A DNA stretch of 37,555 nt from Crocinitomix sp. (GTDB taxonomy: Bacteria; Bacteroidota; Bacteroidia; Flavobacteriales_D; Crocinitomicaceae), in contig JAURQI010000006.1 of assembly GCA_030836155.1 (NCBI GenBank), positions 1 to 37,555 of the forward strand, read 5' to 3'. A program made the position numbers and the translations under genes. The notes under the pieces were generated by a model. It worked only from the letters and a program-made list of their open reading frames with translations, had not been told where the DNA came from and did not search any database. This document shows, piece by piece, positions 15,977-25,014 of this stretch. How positions within the stretch are numbered: position 1 is the first letter of the stretch; the number at the start of each line of letters is the position of its first letter.

Positions 15977-16744
15977 TTATGCGTTTTCAGTAGTTAACCA
16001 ATCGTATCCTTTTTCTTCAAGTTCTAACGCAAGACTTTTGTCTCCCGTTTTTACAATTTTTCCATCTGCTAATACGTGGACAAAATCCGGAACGATATAG
16101 TCTAATAAACGCTGATAGTGTGTGATAACGATTACTGCATTATTTTCATTTCTCAATTTGTTAACACCGGCCGCTACAATGCGAAGTGCATCGATATCTA
16201 GTCCTGAATCTGTCTCATCTAGGATGGCTACTTTCGGTTCAAGCATAGCCATTTGGAAAATTTCATTTCGTTTCTTTTCTCCACCTGAAAAACCTTCATT
16301 AACAGCTCGTGATGCCAACTTTGAGTCCAATTCAACGAGTTTTGATTTTTCACGGACCATACTCATAAAATCCTTAGCAGAAACAGCTTCTTCTCCACGG
16401 TATTCTTTGATTTCGTTAATTGCTGTTCGCAAGAAATTGATATTTGAAACGCCTGGAATTTCAACCGGATATTGAAATGCCAAGAATAAACCTTCCTTTG
16501 CACGTTCATCAGGATCCAATTCCAAAAGATCTTTACCGTCCATTTCAACACTTCCTTCTGTTACTTCATAGCCGTCTTTTCCTGATACGACTGATGCTAA
16601 AGTTGATTTTCCAGCTCCGTTCGGTCCCATAATCGCATGGACTTCACCAGCTTTTACAGTAAGGTTTAACCCTTTGAGGATTTTCTTTCCCTCATCTTCG
16701 ATCTCCGCGTGAAGGTTTTTGATGTCAATAAGTATCTTGCTCAT
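15977..16744 (-). CDS. sufC: Fe-S cluster assembly ATPase SufC
   Basis: ABC-type ATPase that drives conformational change of SufB-SufD during cluster assembly. Walker A is GPNGAGKS (residues 40-47), the signature is FSGGEKKRNEI, Walker B is VAILDETDSGLDIDAL, and the H-loop is VITHYQRLLDY, the SufC form. Length 255 is typical. It is the third gene of sufA-B-C-D; an 79-base gap separates it from sufB, and no terminator or clear promoter is visible in that gap. Confidence 0.96.
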   Translation of the reverse strand: MSKILIDIKNLHAEIEDEGKKILKGLNLTVKAGEVHAIMGPNGAGKSTLASVVSGKDGYEVTEGSVEMDGKDLLELDPDERAKEGLFLAFQYPVEIPGVSNINFLRTAINEIKEYRGEEAVSAKDFMSMVREKSKLVELDSKLASRAVNEGFSGGEKKRNEIFQMAMLEPKVAILDETDSGLDIDALRIVAAGVNKLRNENNAVIVITHYQRLLDYIVPDFVHVLADGKIVKTGDKSLALELEEKGYDWLTTENA

Positions 16745-16823
16745 GTCAATTTATATCTAAATCTTTATTAATCTTTTTGTCTCTATTTAAGTCGCTTTTC
16801 ACGCTCTTCACTCATTCTCAAAA

Positions 16824-18266
16824 TTACCCAACACTATTTTCCAATGAAATAGCCAAAAGTTTCTGGGCTTCAACTGCAAATTCCATTGGTAGCTTATTGA
16901 GTACCTCTTTACAATATCCATTTACAATTAAACCGATCGCCTTTTCTTCAGATAAACCTCTCTGCTGGCAATAGAAGATTTGATCTTCTCCAATTTTAGA
17001 AGTCGTAGCCTCGTGTTCAAGTTTTGCAGAATTGTTCTTGCATTCGATATACGGAAACGTATGTGCACCACATTTGTCTGTCATTAAAAGACTATCACAT
17101 TGCGTAAAGTTTCTCGCATTGTCCGCACGCGATCCAATTTGAACCAGTCCTCTATAAGAGTTTTGCGATTCACCCGCTGAGATACCCTTGGATATAATGG
17201 TGCTTTTTGTGTTTTTTCCCAAATGAATCATTTTGGTTCCCGTATCTGCTTGCTGAAAATTGTTAGTAACAGCAACCGAATAAAATTCGCCAATCGAATT
17301 ATCTCCTTTTAAAACACAAGAAGGGTATTTCCATGTAACTGCTGAACCTGTTTCCACTTGAGTCCACGAGATTTTAGAGTTGGTATGGCAAATCCCTCGC
17401 TTAGTAACAAAGTTGAATACTCCACCTTTGCCATCTTTGTCACCTGGAAACCAGTTTTGAACCGTCGAGTATTTGATTTCTGCATCGTCTAATGCAATCA
17501 GTTCTACAACTGCAGCGTGAAGCTGATTCTCATCTCGTTGAGGAGCAGTACAACCTTCTAAATAAGAAACGCAGCTTCCTTGATCTGCGACAACTAATGT
17601 TCTTTCAAATTGCCCTGTACCCGCCTCATTAATTCTGAAATAAGTACTCAATTCCATCGGGCATCTAACACCTTTTGGAATATAACAGAATGATCCGTCG
17701 GTAAATACAGCGGAGTTTAGTGCCGCATAAAAATTGTCCTGAGTTGGAACCACGGTACCCAAATATTTTTTAACCAGTTCGGGATGATCTTGCACTGCTT
17801 CACTGAATGAGCAGAAGATAATACCTAATTCACCAAGCTTTTCTTTAAAAGAAGTAGCCACTGAAACGGAGTCCATCACAAAATCTACAGCTACCCCTGT
17901 TAACTTTTTCTGCTCATCCATGGAAATACCGAGTTTGTCCATGGTCGCTTTCATTTCAGGATCTACATCATCCCAACTTTCATATTGCTTTTTAGGCGCT
18001 GAAAAATAAGAGATAGCTTGAAAATCAGGTTTTTTGTATTTGACATGTGCCCATTCAGGTTCTGTCATTTCTTGCCAAACGCTGTATGCATTTAAACGAT
18101 ATTCCAACAACCATTCAGGTTCTTGTTTTTTTGCTGAAATCATACGAATGATGTCTTCGTTTAATCCAGCAGGAATTTTGTCAGATTCAATTTCTGACGT
18201 AAAACCAAATTTATATTCTTGGTTTTTTAATTCTTCTGCGAATTCTTCCTCTGTATATGCTGCCAT
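16824..18266 (-). CDS. sufB: Fe-S cluster assembly scaffold protein SufB
   Basis: Central scaffold on which SufBCD builds [Fe-S] clusters. Family landmarks are visible in order: the N-terminal helix with [15 protein letters not shown], the beta-helix block [48 protein letters not shown], the [23 protein letters not shown] block with the cysteines linked to cluster binding, and the closing [17 protein letters not shown]. Length 480 is standard. It begins 15 bases after the A-type carrier gene, which supports one transcript from the promoter near 18650. Confidence 0.97.
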   Translation of the reverse strand: MAAYTEEEFAEELKNQEYKFGFTSEIESDKIPAGLNEDIIRMISAKKQEPEWLLEYRLNAYSVWQEMTEPEWAHVKYKKPDFQAISYFSAPKKQYESWDDVDPEMKATMDKLGISMDEQKKLTGVAVDFVMDSVSVATSFKEKLGELGIIFCSFSEAVQDHPELVKKYLGTVVPTQDNFYAALNSAVFTDGSFCYIPKGVRCPMELSTYFRINEAGTGQFERTLVVADQGSCVSYLEGCTAPQRDENQLHAAVVELIALDDAEIKYSTVQNWFPGDKDGKGGVFNFVTKRGICHTNSKISWTQVETGSAVTWKYPSCVLKGDNSIGEFYSVAVTNNFQQADTGTKMIHLGKNTKSTIISKGISAGESQNSYRGLVQIGSRADNARNFTQCDSLLMTDKCGAHTFPYIECKNNSAKLEHEATTSKIGEDQIFYCQQRGLSEEKAIGLIVNGYCKEVLNKLPMEFAVEAQKLLAISLENSVG

Positions 18267-18281
18267 TTTAAGAATGGATTT

Positions 18282-18605
18282 TTATAATGAAAAACTCTCG
18301 CCACAACCACATGTTCGTGAGGCGTTCGGATTGGCAAAAACAAAGCCTTTGCCATTCAATCCACCACTGTAGTCTAATGTTGTGCCGGCGAGGTATAACA
18401 CACTCTTTTTATTCATGACAATTTTAACTCCATTATGTTCGAATTCTTTATCGTCTTCGTTCATTTGGTTGTCAAATGTCAATTGATACATCAGGCCAGA
18501 ACAACCTCCTCCTTCTACACCAACGCGGATGAAGTAGCCGTCATGTCCCTCTTCTTGCATCATGCGGACAGCAGTTTCTTTTGCTTTATCTGTAACGGTT
18601 ATCAT
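18282..18605 (-). CDS. sufA: A-type Fe-S carrier (SufA/IscA/ErpA family)
   Basis: A-type carrier that accepts clusters from SufBCD and hands them to targets such as SdhB. The three ligand cysteines are all present: C35 in GGGCSGLMY, and C99 and C101 in TCGCGESF. I choose ATG 18605 (107 residues, the normal family size, MITVTDKAKE) instead of the in-frame ATG at 18680, because a perfect -7 promoter box lies inside the extra 75 bases and the extra residues do not look like the family. It is the first gene of the suf operon. Whether it acts as SufA or ErpA cannot be told from sequence alone. Confidence 0.92.
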   Translation of the reverse strand: MITVTDKAKETAVRMMQEEGHDGYFIRVGVEGGGCSGLMYQLTFDNQMNEDDKEFEHNGVKIVMNKKSVLYLAGTTLDYSGGLNGKGFVFANPNASRTCGCGESFSL

Positions 18606-18649
18606 GTTCTCTTGTTTAGATTTATTATAAATAAGCATTAAATCTCTTG

Positions 18650-18657
18650 CAAAAATA
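18650..18657 (-). promoter_or_regulatory. -7 box (TATTTTTG) of the suf operon
   Basis: The minus strand reads TATTTTTG followed by C, a perfect Bacteroidetes -7 element. It would start transcription near 18643 and leave a leader of roughly 38 bases before the sufA ATG at 18605. The -33 area coincides with the inverted repeat at 18665-18679. Confidence 0.5.
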
Positions 18658-18664
18658 CCGTTTT

Positions 18665-18679
18665 TGTGGTATTGCCACA
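18665..18679. promoter_or_regulatory. Imperfect inverted repeat at the suf promoter, possible operator
   Basis: TGTGGTA-T-TGCCACA is a 7-1-7 dyad with one mismatched pair. It begins 8 bases upstream of the suf -7 box, so a protein bound here would meet RNA polymerase at the -33 region. No regulator gene is in the window. Confidence 0.35.
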
Positions 18680-18763
18680 TAGAAAACGTTTAATTTTTGC
18701 TTTTGTTCATGTAAACAAATCGCTGAAGTCCTTGTTATATCTATGATGGGAGCTTACTTTTTA

Positions 18764-18780
18764 TTTAGAATGATTCTAAA
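18764..18780. promoter_or_regulatory. Perfect 8-1-8 inverted repeat, Fur-family-like box
   Basis: TTTAGAAT-G-ATTCTAAA is a perfect dyad. Its core TTAGAAT-n-ATTCTAA has the 7-1-7 architecture of Fur/PerR/Zur operators in other bacteria. It lies about 58 bases upstream of the sdhC -7 box and about 107 upstream of the suf -7 box. Operator function is inferred only from symmetry and position. Confidence 0.4.
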
Positions 18781-18837
18781 CAAAACTTTTCAGAATAGAT
18801 TAGAAGCCTTCTATATGGTAAATAATTAAAACACCGT

Positions 18838-18845
18838 TAATTTTG
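18838..18845 (+). promoter_or_regulatory. -7 box (TAATTTTG) upstream of sdhC
   Basis: TAATTTTG is a perfect TAnnTTTG 91 bases before the sdhC ATG, which predicts a leader of about 85 bases. No TTG at the -33 distance is seen. Confidence 0.35.
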
Positions 18846-18936
18846 TGTGGCGAAAGAAGCGTTTTTTGGTATTCTTTCCAATCACAAATTAGCCTTGGTA
18901 GAAGGCTGAAAAAGAACTAAAACAAACAAAAAACAG

Positions 18937-19605
18937 ATGAAAACATCAATCGCAAGAAAAGTGCTCATGGCATTGTCGGGCTTGTTCTTATTGCTTTTTT
19001 TACTCCAACATTTTCTAATTAACTTTTTGTCGGTCATCAGTCCGGATTCATTTAATGAAGTATCCCATTTTATGGGCACCAATCCGCTGATTCAATTCTT
19101 AATGCAGCCGATCTTAATTTTTGGGGTGGTTTTCCACTTAGGTATGGGGATTTACTTGGAGCGTCTAAATAAAAAGGCACGCAATGTTAAGTACGCAATG
19201 AATAAGCCAGGAACGAATTCGTCTTGGATGTCACGCAATATGATTTACACTGGATTGATGGTAATGGCGTTTTTAGGTCTTCATTTCTATGACTTTTGGA
19301 TTCCAGAAATCACAGTTAAGTATGTTGAAGGCGATATGTCTGGTCTTTTAGCCTCGGGTGAATTTCGTTATTTCCATGAACTACAAGAGAAGTTTCATGA
19401 TCCTATTAGAACCGGTCTGTACGTTGTTTCATTTGTGTTCTTGATGCTTCATTTATTGCACGGTTTTCAATCAGCTTTTCAATCAGTTGGTTTCAGCCAT
19501 CGCAAGTATACGCCGATCATTAAAAAATTAGGAAATCTTTATGCGATTGTGATTCCACTTGGTTTCGTCTTCATCGCAATTTTCCATTACGTTTCACATT
19601 TATAA
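18937..19605 (+). CDS. sdhC: Succinate dehydrogenase cytochrome b subunit
   Basis: Membrane anchor of complex II in the single-subunit (type B, b558-like) form, found with menaquinone in Bacteroidetes and epsilon-proteobacteria. Five hydrophobic helices are visible in 222 residues: ~8-35, 53-75, 103-125, 150-180 and 195-220. Candidate haem-ligand histidines lie in [10 protein letters not shown] (first helix), VFHLGMG (second), FLGLHFYDF (third) and [13 protein letters not shown] (fourth). It is first of sdhC-sdhA-sdhB; sdhA follows about 11 bases downstream. A long leader (~85 bases) with a promoter at 18838 is likely. Confidence 0.94.
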   Translation: MKTSIARKVLMALSGLFLLLFLLQHFLINFLSVISPDSFNEVSHFMGTNPLIQFLMQPILIFGVVFHLGMGIYLERLNKKARNVKYAMNKPGTNSSWMSRNMIYTGLMVMAFLGLHFYDFWIPEITVKYVEGDMSGLLASGEFRYFHELQEKFHDPIRTGLYVVSFVFLMLHLLHGFQSAFQSVGFSHRKYTPIIKKLGNLYAIVIPLGFVFIAIFHYVSHL

Positions 19606-19616
19606 TATTGAGTAAG

Positions 19617-21632
19617 ATGTCAGTTTTAGATGCAAAAATACCAGAGGGTCCTATTAAGGATAAATGGACTAATCATAAGAATAACATCAACGTTGTAAAT
19701 CCAGCGAACAAGAGACTCATAGACGTGATCGTTGTGGGTACTGGTTTAGCTGGTGGATCAGCGTCTGCCTCGCTGGCAGAGATGGGCTACAGCGTAAAAT
19801 CATTTTGTTTCCAAGATTCACCACGTCGAGCGCATTCAATTGCTGCTCAAGGTGGTATCAATGCTGCAAAAAACTACCAAAATGATGGTGACTCTGTTTA
19901 CCGTTTATTTTATGATACGGTAAAGGGTGGTGATTATCGAGGACGCGAAGCGAATGTTTATCGTTTGGCAGAAGTGTCGGCAAATATAATCGATCAATGT
20001 GTAGCGCAAGGTGTGCCTTTCGCAAGAGAATACGGAGGTTTATTAGATAACCGTTCTTTTGGTGGGGTGCTTGTATCCCGAACTTTTTATGCCAAAGGTC
20101 AAACAGGACAGCAACTATTATTAGGTGCTTATTCAGCAATGAATCGTCAGATCGGTAAAGGAAAAATTAAAATGTACCATCGCCATGAAATGTTGGATTT
20201 GGTAATTGTGGATGGTAAAGCAAGAGGAATTATTGCGCGTAATTTGATTACAGGTGAAATTGAGCGACATTCAGCTCATGCCGTTGTAATTGCCTCTGGT
20301 GGATATGGAAACGTTTTCTTCCTTTCGACCAATGCAATGGGGTCAAACGGAACAGCGGCATGGAAGATTCATAAAAAAGGAGCATTCTTTGCAAATCCTT
20401 GTTATACACAAATTCACCCAACTTGTATTCCACGATCAGGGGATTATCAATCGAAATTGACGCTGATGTCAGAGTCATTGCGTAATGATGGTCGAATTTG
20501 GGTACCGAAAAACATGGAAGATGTTGAAGCGATTCGTTCAGGCAAATTAAAGCCTACTCAAATTGCTGAAGAAAATAGAGATTATTATTTAGAAAGAAGA
20601 TATCCTGCATTTGGTAACCTAGTTCCACGTGACGTTGCGTCTCGTGCGGCGAAAGAAAGATGTGATGCTGGTTATGGGGTTAACCAAACAGGAGAAGCTG
20701 TTTATTTGGATTTCTCATCAGCTATACAGCGCTATGGTAAAGAAGCCGCACTTGTTCAAGGTGAAAAGAATGCTTCAGCAGAACGAATTACTGAATTAGG
20801 TGAAGAAGTAATCAAATCAAAATATGGGAACCTCTTCCAGATGTATGAAAAGATTGTAGATGACAATCCATACAAAACACCAATGATGATCTATCCAGCG
20901 GTGCATTATACCATGGGTGGTATTTGGGTTGATTACAACTTAATGACAACCATTCCAGGATGTTATGCTGCTGGTGAGGCGAACTTCTCAGATCACGGAG
21001 CAAACAGATTAGGAGCTTCAGCTTTAATGCAAGGTTTAGCTGACGGGTATTTTGTGTTGCCATACACAATTGGCGATTATTTAGCAGATGAAATTCGAAC
21101 TGGACCAATCGCGACTGATTCGCCTGAATTTGACCAGGCAGAGAAAGATGTTAATGACTTAATCGATAAGTTAATGGGCATTCAAGGAACAAAATCGGTT
21201 GATTATTTCCATAAAGAACTTGGTAAAGTAATGTGGAATAATGTTGGGATGTCTCGTAACGCCGCTGGTTTGACAGAAGCACAAGAAAAGATCAGAAAAA
21301 TCCGTGAGGAGTTCTGGAAGGGCGTTCGAATTCCTGGTGATCGAAACGAATTAAATCCTGAATTGGAAAAAGCAATTCGAGTGGCTGACTTCTTAGAGCT
21401 AGGCGAATTATTTGCTAAGGACGCATTAGATCGTAATGAATCTTGTGGAGGTCACTTCCGCGAAGAATCTGTTGAAGAATCAGGTGAGCAAAAAGGAGAA
21501 GCAAAAAGAGATGACGTAAATTATAAATACGTTGCTGCTTGGGAATGGACAGGAGATCCAGGTCAAGCTAAATTGCACAAAGAAGAATTAGAGTTTAACG
21601 ATATCGAACTAAAACAACGTTCGTATAAATAA
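19617..21632 (+). CDS. sdhA: Succinate dehydrogenase flavoprotein subunit
   Basis: Catalytic subunit of complex II; oxidises succinate to fumarate with covalently bound FAD. The FAD-binding loop [10 protein letters not shown] is at residues 41-50 and the FAD-linked histidine is H73 in [11 protein letters not shown]. The substrate/catalytic region includes [15 protein letters not shown] and the later MGGIWVDYN … [21 protein letters not shown]. Length 671 is usual for the Bacteroidetes type. The ATG at 19617 is preferred over an in-frame TTG at 19608. It lies between sdhC and sdhB with very short gaps, so one operon. Confidence 0.97.
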   Translation: MSVLDAKIPEGPIKDKWTNHKNNINVVNPANKRLIDVIVVGTGLAGGSASASLAEMGYSVKSFCFQDSPRRAHSIAAQGGINAAKNYQNDGDSVYRLFYDTVKGGDYRGREANVYRLAEVSANIIDQCVAQGVPFAREYGGLLDNRSFGGVLVSRTFYAKGQTGQQLLLGAYSAMNRQIGKGKIKMYHRHEMLDLVIVDGKARGIIARNLITGEIERHSAHAVVIASGGYGNVFFLSTNAMGSNGTAAWKIHKKGAFFANPCYTQIHPTCIPRSGDYQSKLTLMSESLRNDGRIWVPKNMEDVEAIRSGKLKPTQIAEENRDYYLERRYPAFGNLVPRDVASRAAKERCDAGYGVNQTGEAVYLDFSSAIQRYGKEAALVQGEKNASAERITELGEEVIKSKYGNLFQMYEKIVDDNPYKTPMMIYPAVHYTMGGIWVDYNLMTTIPGCYAAGEANFSDHGANRLGASALMQGLADGYFVLPYTIGDYLADEIRTGPIATDSPEFDQAEKDVNDLIDKLMGIQGTKSVDYFHKELGKVMWNNVGMSRNAAGLTEAQEKIRKIREEFWKGVRIPGDRNELNPELEKAIRVADFLELGELFAKDALDRNESCGGHFREESVEESGEQKGEAKRDDVNYKYVAAWEWTGDPGQAKLHKEELEFNDIELKQRSYK

Positions 21633-21639
21633 GAGAGAT

Positions 21640-22407
21640 ATGTCTGGAAAAGGAATGAATTTAACATTGAAGATTTGGCGTCAGAAAAACGCTCAGTCGA
21701 AAGGTAAAATGGAAACCTATAACGTTTCTGGTATTTCTGAGCACATGTCTTTCTTGGAAATGTTGGACGTTTTAAACGAACAATTGATTAATGAAGGCAC
21801 AGAGCCAGTAGCGTTTGATCATGATTGCCGTGAAGGAATTTGCGGAATGTGTTCATTGTACATCAATGGTGAGGCGCATGGTCCTGATCGTGGTGTGACG
21901 ACCTGTCAATTACATATGCGAATGTTTAATGACGGTGATACAATTTATATCGAACCGTTTAGAGCAAAAGCATTCCCAGTTGTAAAAGATTTGGTTGTAG
22001 ATCGTTCAGCATTTGATCGTATTCAGCATGCAGGCGGTTTTGTTTCGATCAATACATCGGGTAATACGCAGGATGCGAATGCAATTCCAATTCCCAAAGC
22101 TGACGCAGATAAGGCATTTGACGCGGCAACTTGCATTGGGTGTGGGGCTTGTGTTGCTTCATGTAAAAATGCTTCAGCAATGTTATATGTTTCGGCAAAA
22201 GTTTCGCAATTTGCGTTATTGCCGCAAGGTAAAATTGAGGCGAAGGAGCGTGTATTGAACATGGTGGAACAAATGGATGAAGAAGGATTCGGAAACTGTA
22301 CCAATACAGGAGCTTGTGAAGTTGAATGTCCTAAAGGGATTTCTCTGGAGAATATAGCTCGAATGAATCGTGAATATTTGAGCGCTTCAATTACTAAAGA
22401 AAGCTAA
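21640..22407 (+). CDS. sdhB: Succinate dehydrogenase iron-sulfur subunit
   Basis: Electron-transfer subunit linking SdhA to the SdhC haems. The plant-type [2Fe-2S] cysteines are C63, C68, C71 ([15 protein letters not shown]) and C89 (TTCQLH). The [4Fe-4S] set is C165, C168, C171 ([11 protein letters not shown]) with C230, and the [3Fe-4S] ligands are C175, C220 and C226 in the [15 protein letters not shown] region; the exact split follows family knowledge. Length 255 is typical. It closes the sdhCAB operon and is followed by a perfect palindromic terminator 22 bases later. Confidence 0.96.
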   Translation: MSGKGMNLTLKIWRQKNAQSKGKMETYNVSGISEHMSFLEMLDVLNEQLINEGTEPVAFDHDCREGICGMCSLYINGEAHGPDRGVTTCQLHMRMFNDGDTIYIEPFRAKAFPVVKDLVVDRSAFDRIQHAGGFVSINTSGNTQDANAIPIPKADADKAFDAATCIGCGACVASCKNASAMLYVSAKVSQFALLPQGKIEAKERVLNMVEQMDEEGFGNCTNTGACEVECPKGISLENIARMNREYLSASITKES

Positions 22408-22428
22408 GAATTATTAGATGTTCTATTT

Positions 22429-22459
22429 AAAACCGTCAGTCTAGACTGACGGTTTTTTT
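22429..22459 (+). terminator. Intrinsic terminator of sdhCAB
   Basis: Arms AAAACCGTCAGTCT (22429-22442) and AGACTGACGGTTTT (22443-22456) form a perfect 14-bp palindrome, followed by a run of seven T ending at 22459. In RNA the central bases must open as the loop. Confidence 0.93.
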
Positions 22460-22493
22460 GTTTAAAAACATTACCTTGTTGTTCGACGTCATT

Positions 22494-23423
22494 ATGTCTA
22501 AGCAGATAAATCATATCAGCAATCAAAGTGTTTTAATTGCCCCGTTAGATTGGGGTATGGGGCATACAACTCGTTGTTACAGCATTGTACGTGATCTTTT
22601 GATAAATGATAATACAGTAGTTTTTGCGGGTGATGAAAAACAAAGAGGATGGATGAAGCGCGAATTTCCAACGATTCAAACCGTACATTTGGAAGGATAC
22701 CAAATTACCTTGGATAGTCGCAAAAACACATATGTTCAATTACTTTCTCAGTTCCAGAAAATGAAGCGGGCTATTCGCTCTGAAAAGAAGTGGGTCAAAA
22801 ACTATTGTCAAGAGAATAAGGTTGATTTAATCATATCAGACAATCGCTATGGATTTCATCACGAAAAAATCAAATCAATAATCTTGACCCATCAGCTTAA
22901 TTTGCAAATTCCATTCGGAGGCGCTTTGGTAAACAGGAAGCTGAAAAATTGGTTAGAAAAATTTGATCAAGTCTGGGTGCCCGATTTTGCAGATCATCAA
23001 TTGACAGGTTTATTAAGCAAGCGTAACCTAGACATTCCGATCGATTTTATAGGTCCTTTGAATCGATTCCCTGCCTACCCAATAGAAAAAAATCATGATT
23101 ATTTGGTGATTCTTTCTGGACCAGAGCCAGAACGATCACACTTCCTTAACCGAATGATGGAAAAAGCGAAAGTTTCTGACCTCGATTGGGCTTTTGTTGG
23201 GGTTGAATTAAATGAATATCCTTCATTTATAAATCCATCTACTAATGAATTAGCAGAGCTGATGGCTAAGAGTGAGACCATTATCTCTCGAGCTGGGTAT
23301 ACAACCTTGATGGAGCTTACTCAATTAAAGAAAAAAGCGATACTTTATCCAACCAAAGGGCAATATGAACAGGAGTATTTGAGTGGGAGGCTTTATGAAG
23401 GTGTAGAATTTAAAATCTTATGA
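22494..23423 (+). CDS. MurG-like glycosyltransferase (GT-B fold)
   Basis: Putative UDP-sugar-dependent glycosyltransferase. The N-terminal glycine-rich loop APLDWGMGHTTR (residues 16-27) and the C-terminal RAGYTTLMELTQLKKKAILYPTKGQYEQEYL match the pattern of GT28/MurG-type enzymes, where a GxGH loop and a late glutamate-rich block bind donor and acceptor. I take ATG 22494 because the longer frame opens with TTG at 22458, inside the sdhB terminator. At 309 residues it ends soon after the QEYL motif, slightly short for the fold. Acceptor and sugar are unknown. It converges with an outer-membrane protein gene. Confidence 0.78.
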   Translation: MSKQINHISNQSVLIAPLDWGMGHTTRCYSIVRDLLINDNTVVFAGDEKQRGWMKREFPTIQTVHLEGYQITLDSRKNTYVQLLSQFQKMKRAIRSEKKWVKNYCQENKVDLIISDNRYGFHHEKIKSIILTHQLNLQIPFGGALVNRKLKNWLEKFDQVWVPDFADHQLTGLLSKRNLDIPIDFIGPLNRFPAYPIEKNHDYLVILSGPEPERSHFLNRMMEKAKVSDLDWAFVGVELNEYPSFINPSTNELAELMAKSETIISRAGYTTLMELTQLKKKAILYPTKGQYEQEYLSGRLYEGVEFKIL

Positions 23424-23425
23424 AA

Positions 23426-23467
23426 AGAGAATGGTTGCAACCCACAAAAGATAAACAACCATTCTCT
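23426..23467. terminator. Bidirectional terminator between convergent genes
   Basis: Arms AGAGAATGGTTG (23426-23437) and CAACCATTCTCT (23456-23467) pair perfectly over 12 bp with an 18-base loop. On the minus strand it is followed by TTTT; on the plus strand by ATTTTG. It serves the glycosyltransferase (stop 23423) and the outer-membrane protein (stop 23491). Confidence 0.75.
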
Positions 23468-23490
23468 ATTTTGAATATGAAAATTATTTA

Positions 23491-24102
23491 TTAGAATCTA
23501 CCCACAACACCAAATTGCATTAACGATTTTGACCACCCTAATTCCATATATGCTCCTATGTTATCTGTGAATAAATAACGCAATCCTATTGTGGACTCGA
23601 ATCCCAAAGGAATAACATTATAAAGTTGATTTAAGATAGCAACTTCTTTGTCAATGTCAAGGCTAGGATTTGTAGTTTCAAACTTGAAATTATTTCGGTT
23701 GTACCCCATTCCAATACCAGTATAAAAATCTACTTTATCGTGATCTAAATAGTGATAGTTAAGTCGAATCAGGGCTTTAAACGAGTTGAAACTTATTTTC
23801 TCTGTGTAATCCCAAACCTCTTCTGTTATTGAAGCGCTTGTAAAGTTAAATGAAGCTCCAATACCTAATTTATCAGTTAAACCATATTCAAACTTTAAAT
23901 GTAAAGGTCCAAAAGACGATTGCTGAATGTCTGCATCCATAATAGAGTATGTTTTCATCCATGTTGCTGAAAGGTTTGGGAAACCGTATCCTAAAGATGC
24001 CATGCTAACACCTTCTTCAAAAGCCTGAGCGTTTGAGTTGTTTGAAATTGCCAATACAGTAAATGTGACAAATAACTTCAATTTTAGTTTAATTGATTTC
24101 AT
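23491..24102 (-). CDS. Outer-membrane beta-barrel protein, OmpA/OprF-barrel-like
   Basis: I start at ATG 24102 (203 residues) since it opens a signal peptide (KLKLKLFVTFTVLAISNNSNAQ); an in-frame ATG 33 bases upstream adds residues that do not look like a leader. The mature part has alternating strands of an 8-strand barrel: LKFEYGLTDKLGIGASFNFTSA, FKALIRLNYHYL, KVDFYTGIGMGYN, STIGLRYLFTDNIGAYMELGWSKSL, and ends in a C-terminal Phe (QFGVVGRF), the usual assembly signal read by BamA. Specific function unknown; it may be a structural or adhesive small barrel. Confidence 0.75.
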   Translation of the reverse strand: MKSIKLKLKLFVTFTVLAISNNSNAQAFEEGVSMASLGYGFPNLSATWMKTYSIMDADIQQSSFGPLHLKFEYGLTDKLGIGASFNFTSASITEEVWDYTEKISFNSFKALIRLNYHYLDHDKVDFYTGIGMGYNRNNFKFETTNPSLDIDKEVAILNQLYNVIPLGFESTIGLRYLFTDNIGAYMELGWSKSLMQFGVVGRF

Positions 24103-24426
24103 ATTTTTTAGTTTAAAATTTGGGCAAATGTCCAATTAAAAACTTGGTCAGGATTCAGTGTTTTCCGCAAATAGAATGGGTTTTTACTCTTCGGATGAAA
24201 TAATGCGTTAATTGCTGGAATTTGTAAATGATCTGGTATAAGCGAATTGCTTGACCGTATAAAATCGAATATCAGCGATGATTTAATAAATGGAAATCTA
24301 AATCGTTGAGAATGTAAAAATTCAATGGGTGTAAGAATTTGTAAATGAAAGAGACTACGATTCTCACAAGCATTAAAAGAAAGTAATCGAATCTAATTGC
24401 TTTGTTTTTGCCTCACGAAGTTGTCC
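24103..24426. other. Gene-free stretch between two minus-strand genes
   Basis: No frame of useful size and no RNA gene is seen. It contains a 14-base direct repeat GAATTTGTAAATGA at 24218-24231 and 24335-24348, and should hold the promoter of the barrel protein gene near its left end, though I find no perfect -7 box there. No hairpin plus T-tract is seen after the LRR gene stop at 24427. Confidence 0.5.
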
Positions 24427-25014
24427 TTACAAACCACAATCACACCCAACGTCATATTCAATTTTTACCCAAGGTATTAACGCTTGCCACTTCTTTTGTT
24501 GGTCTTCACTATAATTCATGCCTCTTAAGTCTAGCGTTCTGAGCTTTTTCAGTGAGGACATGTCTTCGGGTAATTCAGCAATTAGATTAAACCAAGCATC
24601 CAGAATAATGAGCTCTGTCAATTGTCCTATGCATGAAGGTAAAGCCTCTAATTTATTTTTTCCGAGGAATAATTGTTTTAGCGTTGTTTGTTGACAGATG
24701 ACGGAGGGAAAAACAGTCAATTTATTCTTGGTTAGGTTGAGTACCTCTATATGCTTAAAAAGCATGGAGTCGGGCAGACTAGTCAATTTATTTTTAGAAA
24801 GGTCTAACGATATCAAATTTTTGAAAGCCAAAACCTGTGAGGGTAATTCTGTTAGTCGCTTACCGCTTAGATCTATATGAAAAACAGAGTCAGGATGAAC
24901 CTTCATTGCCTCCTCTAGTGAATCATAGATTTTATCCTTTGCAGATTCGCTTTGCGTAAACCCAGGCGAGACCAAAAGGTTAAGCCAACATATGAAGACA
25001 AGTGGCTTGATCAT
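24427..25014 (-). CDS. Leucine-rich repeat protein, exported
   Basis: Starts with a signal-like segment (MIKPLVFICWLNLLVSPGFTQ). Residues ~45-165 carry five leucine-rich repeats of the bacterial LPxxLxxLxxLxxLxLxxNxL kind (for example LISLDLSKNKLTSLP, IEVLNLTKNKLTVFP, LKQLFLGKNKLEALP). LRR proteins bind other proteins; the partner here is unknown. Cysteines occur at the end (DVGCDCGL). Its ATG lies inside the end of ribF: the two genes overlap by 35 bases in different frames, so its translation may depend on ribF translation. The upstream product RibF is cytosolic, so the pair is unlikely to act in one pathway. Confidence 0.78.
   Translation of the reverse strand: MIKPLVFICWLNLLVSPGFTQSESAKDKIYDSLEEAMKVHPDSVFHIDLSGKRLTELPSQVLAFKNLISLDLSKNKLTSLPDSMLFKHIEVLNLTKNKLTVFPSVICQQTTLKQLFLGKNKLEALPSCIGQLTELIILDAWFNLIAELPEDMSSLKKLRTLDLRGMNYSEDQQKKWQALIPWVKIEYDVGCDCGL

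Larger units (their letters stand above)
18606..18936. other. Intergenic control region between suf operon and sdhCAB
   Basis: No gene is seen in these 331 bases. It holds the divergent start regions of suf (minus) and sdhC (plus). Elements visible: a minus-strand -7 box at 18650-18657, an imperfect inverted repeat at 18665-18679 next to it, a perfect 8-1-8 inverted repeat at 18764-18780, and a plus-strand -7 box at 18838-18845. The in-frame extension of sufA (18606-18680) is treated as non-coding. Confidence 0.6.

Noticed and set aside
18606-18680. 25-residue N-terminal extension of sufA
   Set aside because: A perfect -7 box falls within it and A-type carriers normally begin near the MITVTDKAKE segment.
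22458-22493. TTG-started extension of the MurG-like glycosyltransferase
   Set aside because: It begins inside the sdhB terminator's T-tract; ATG 22494 is the first sensible start.
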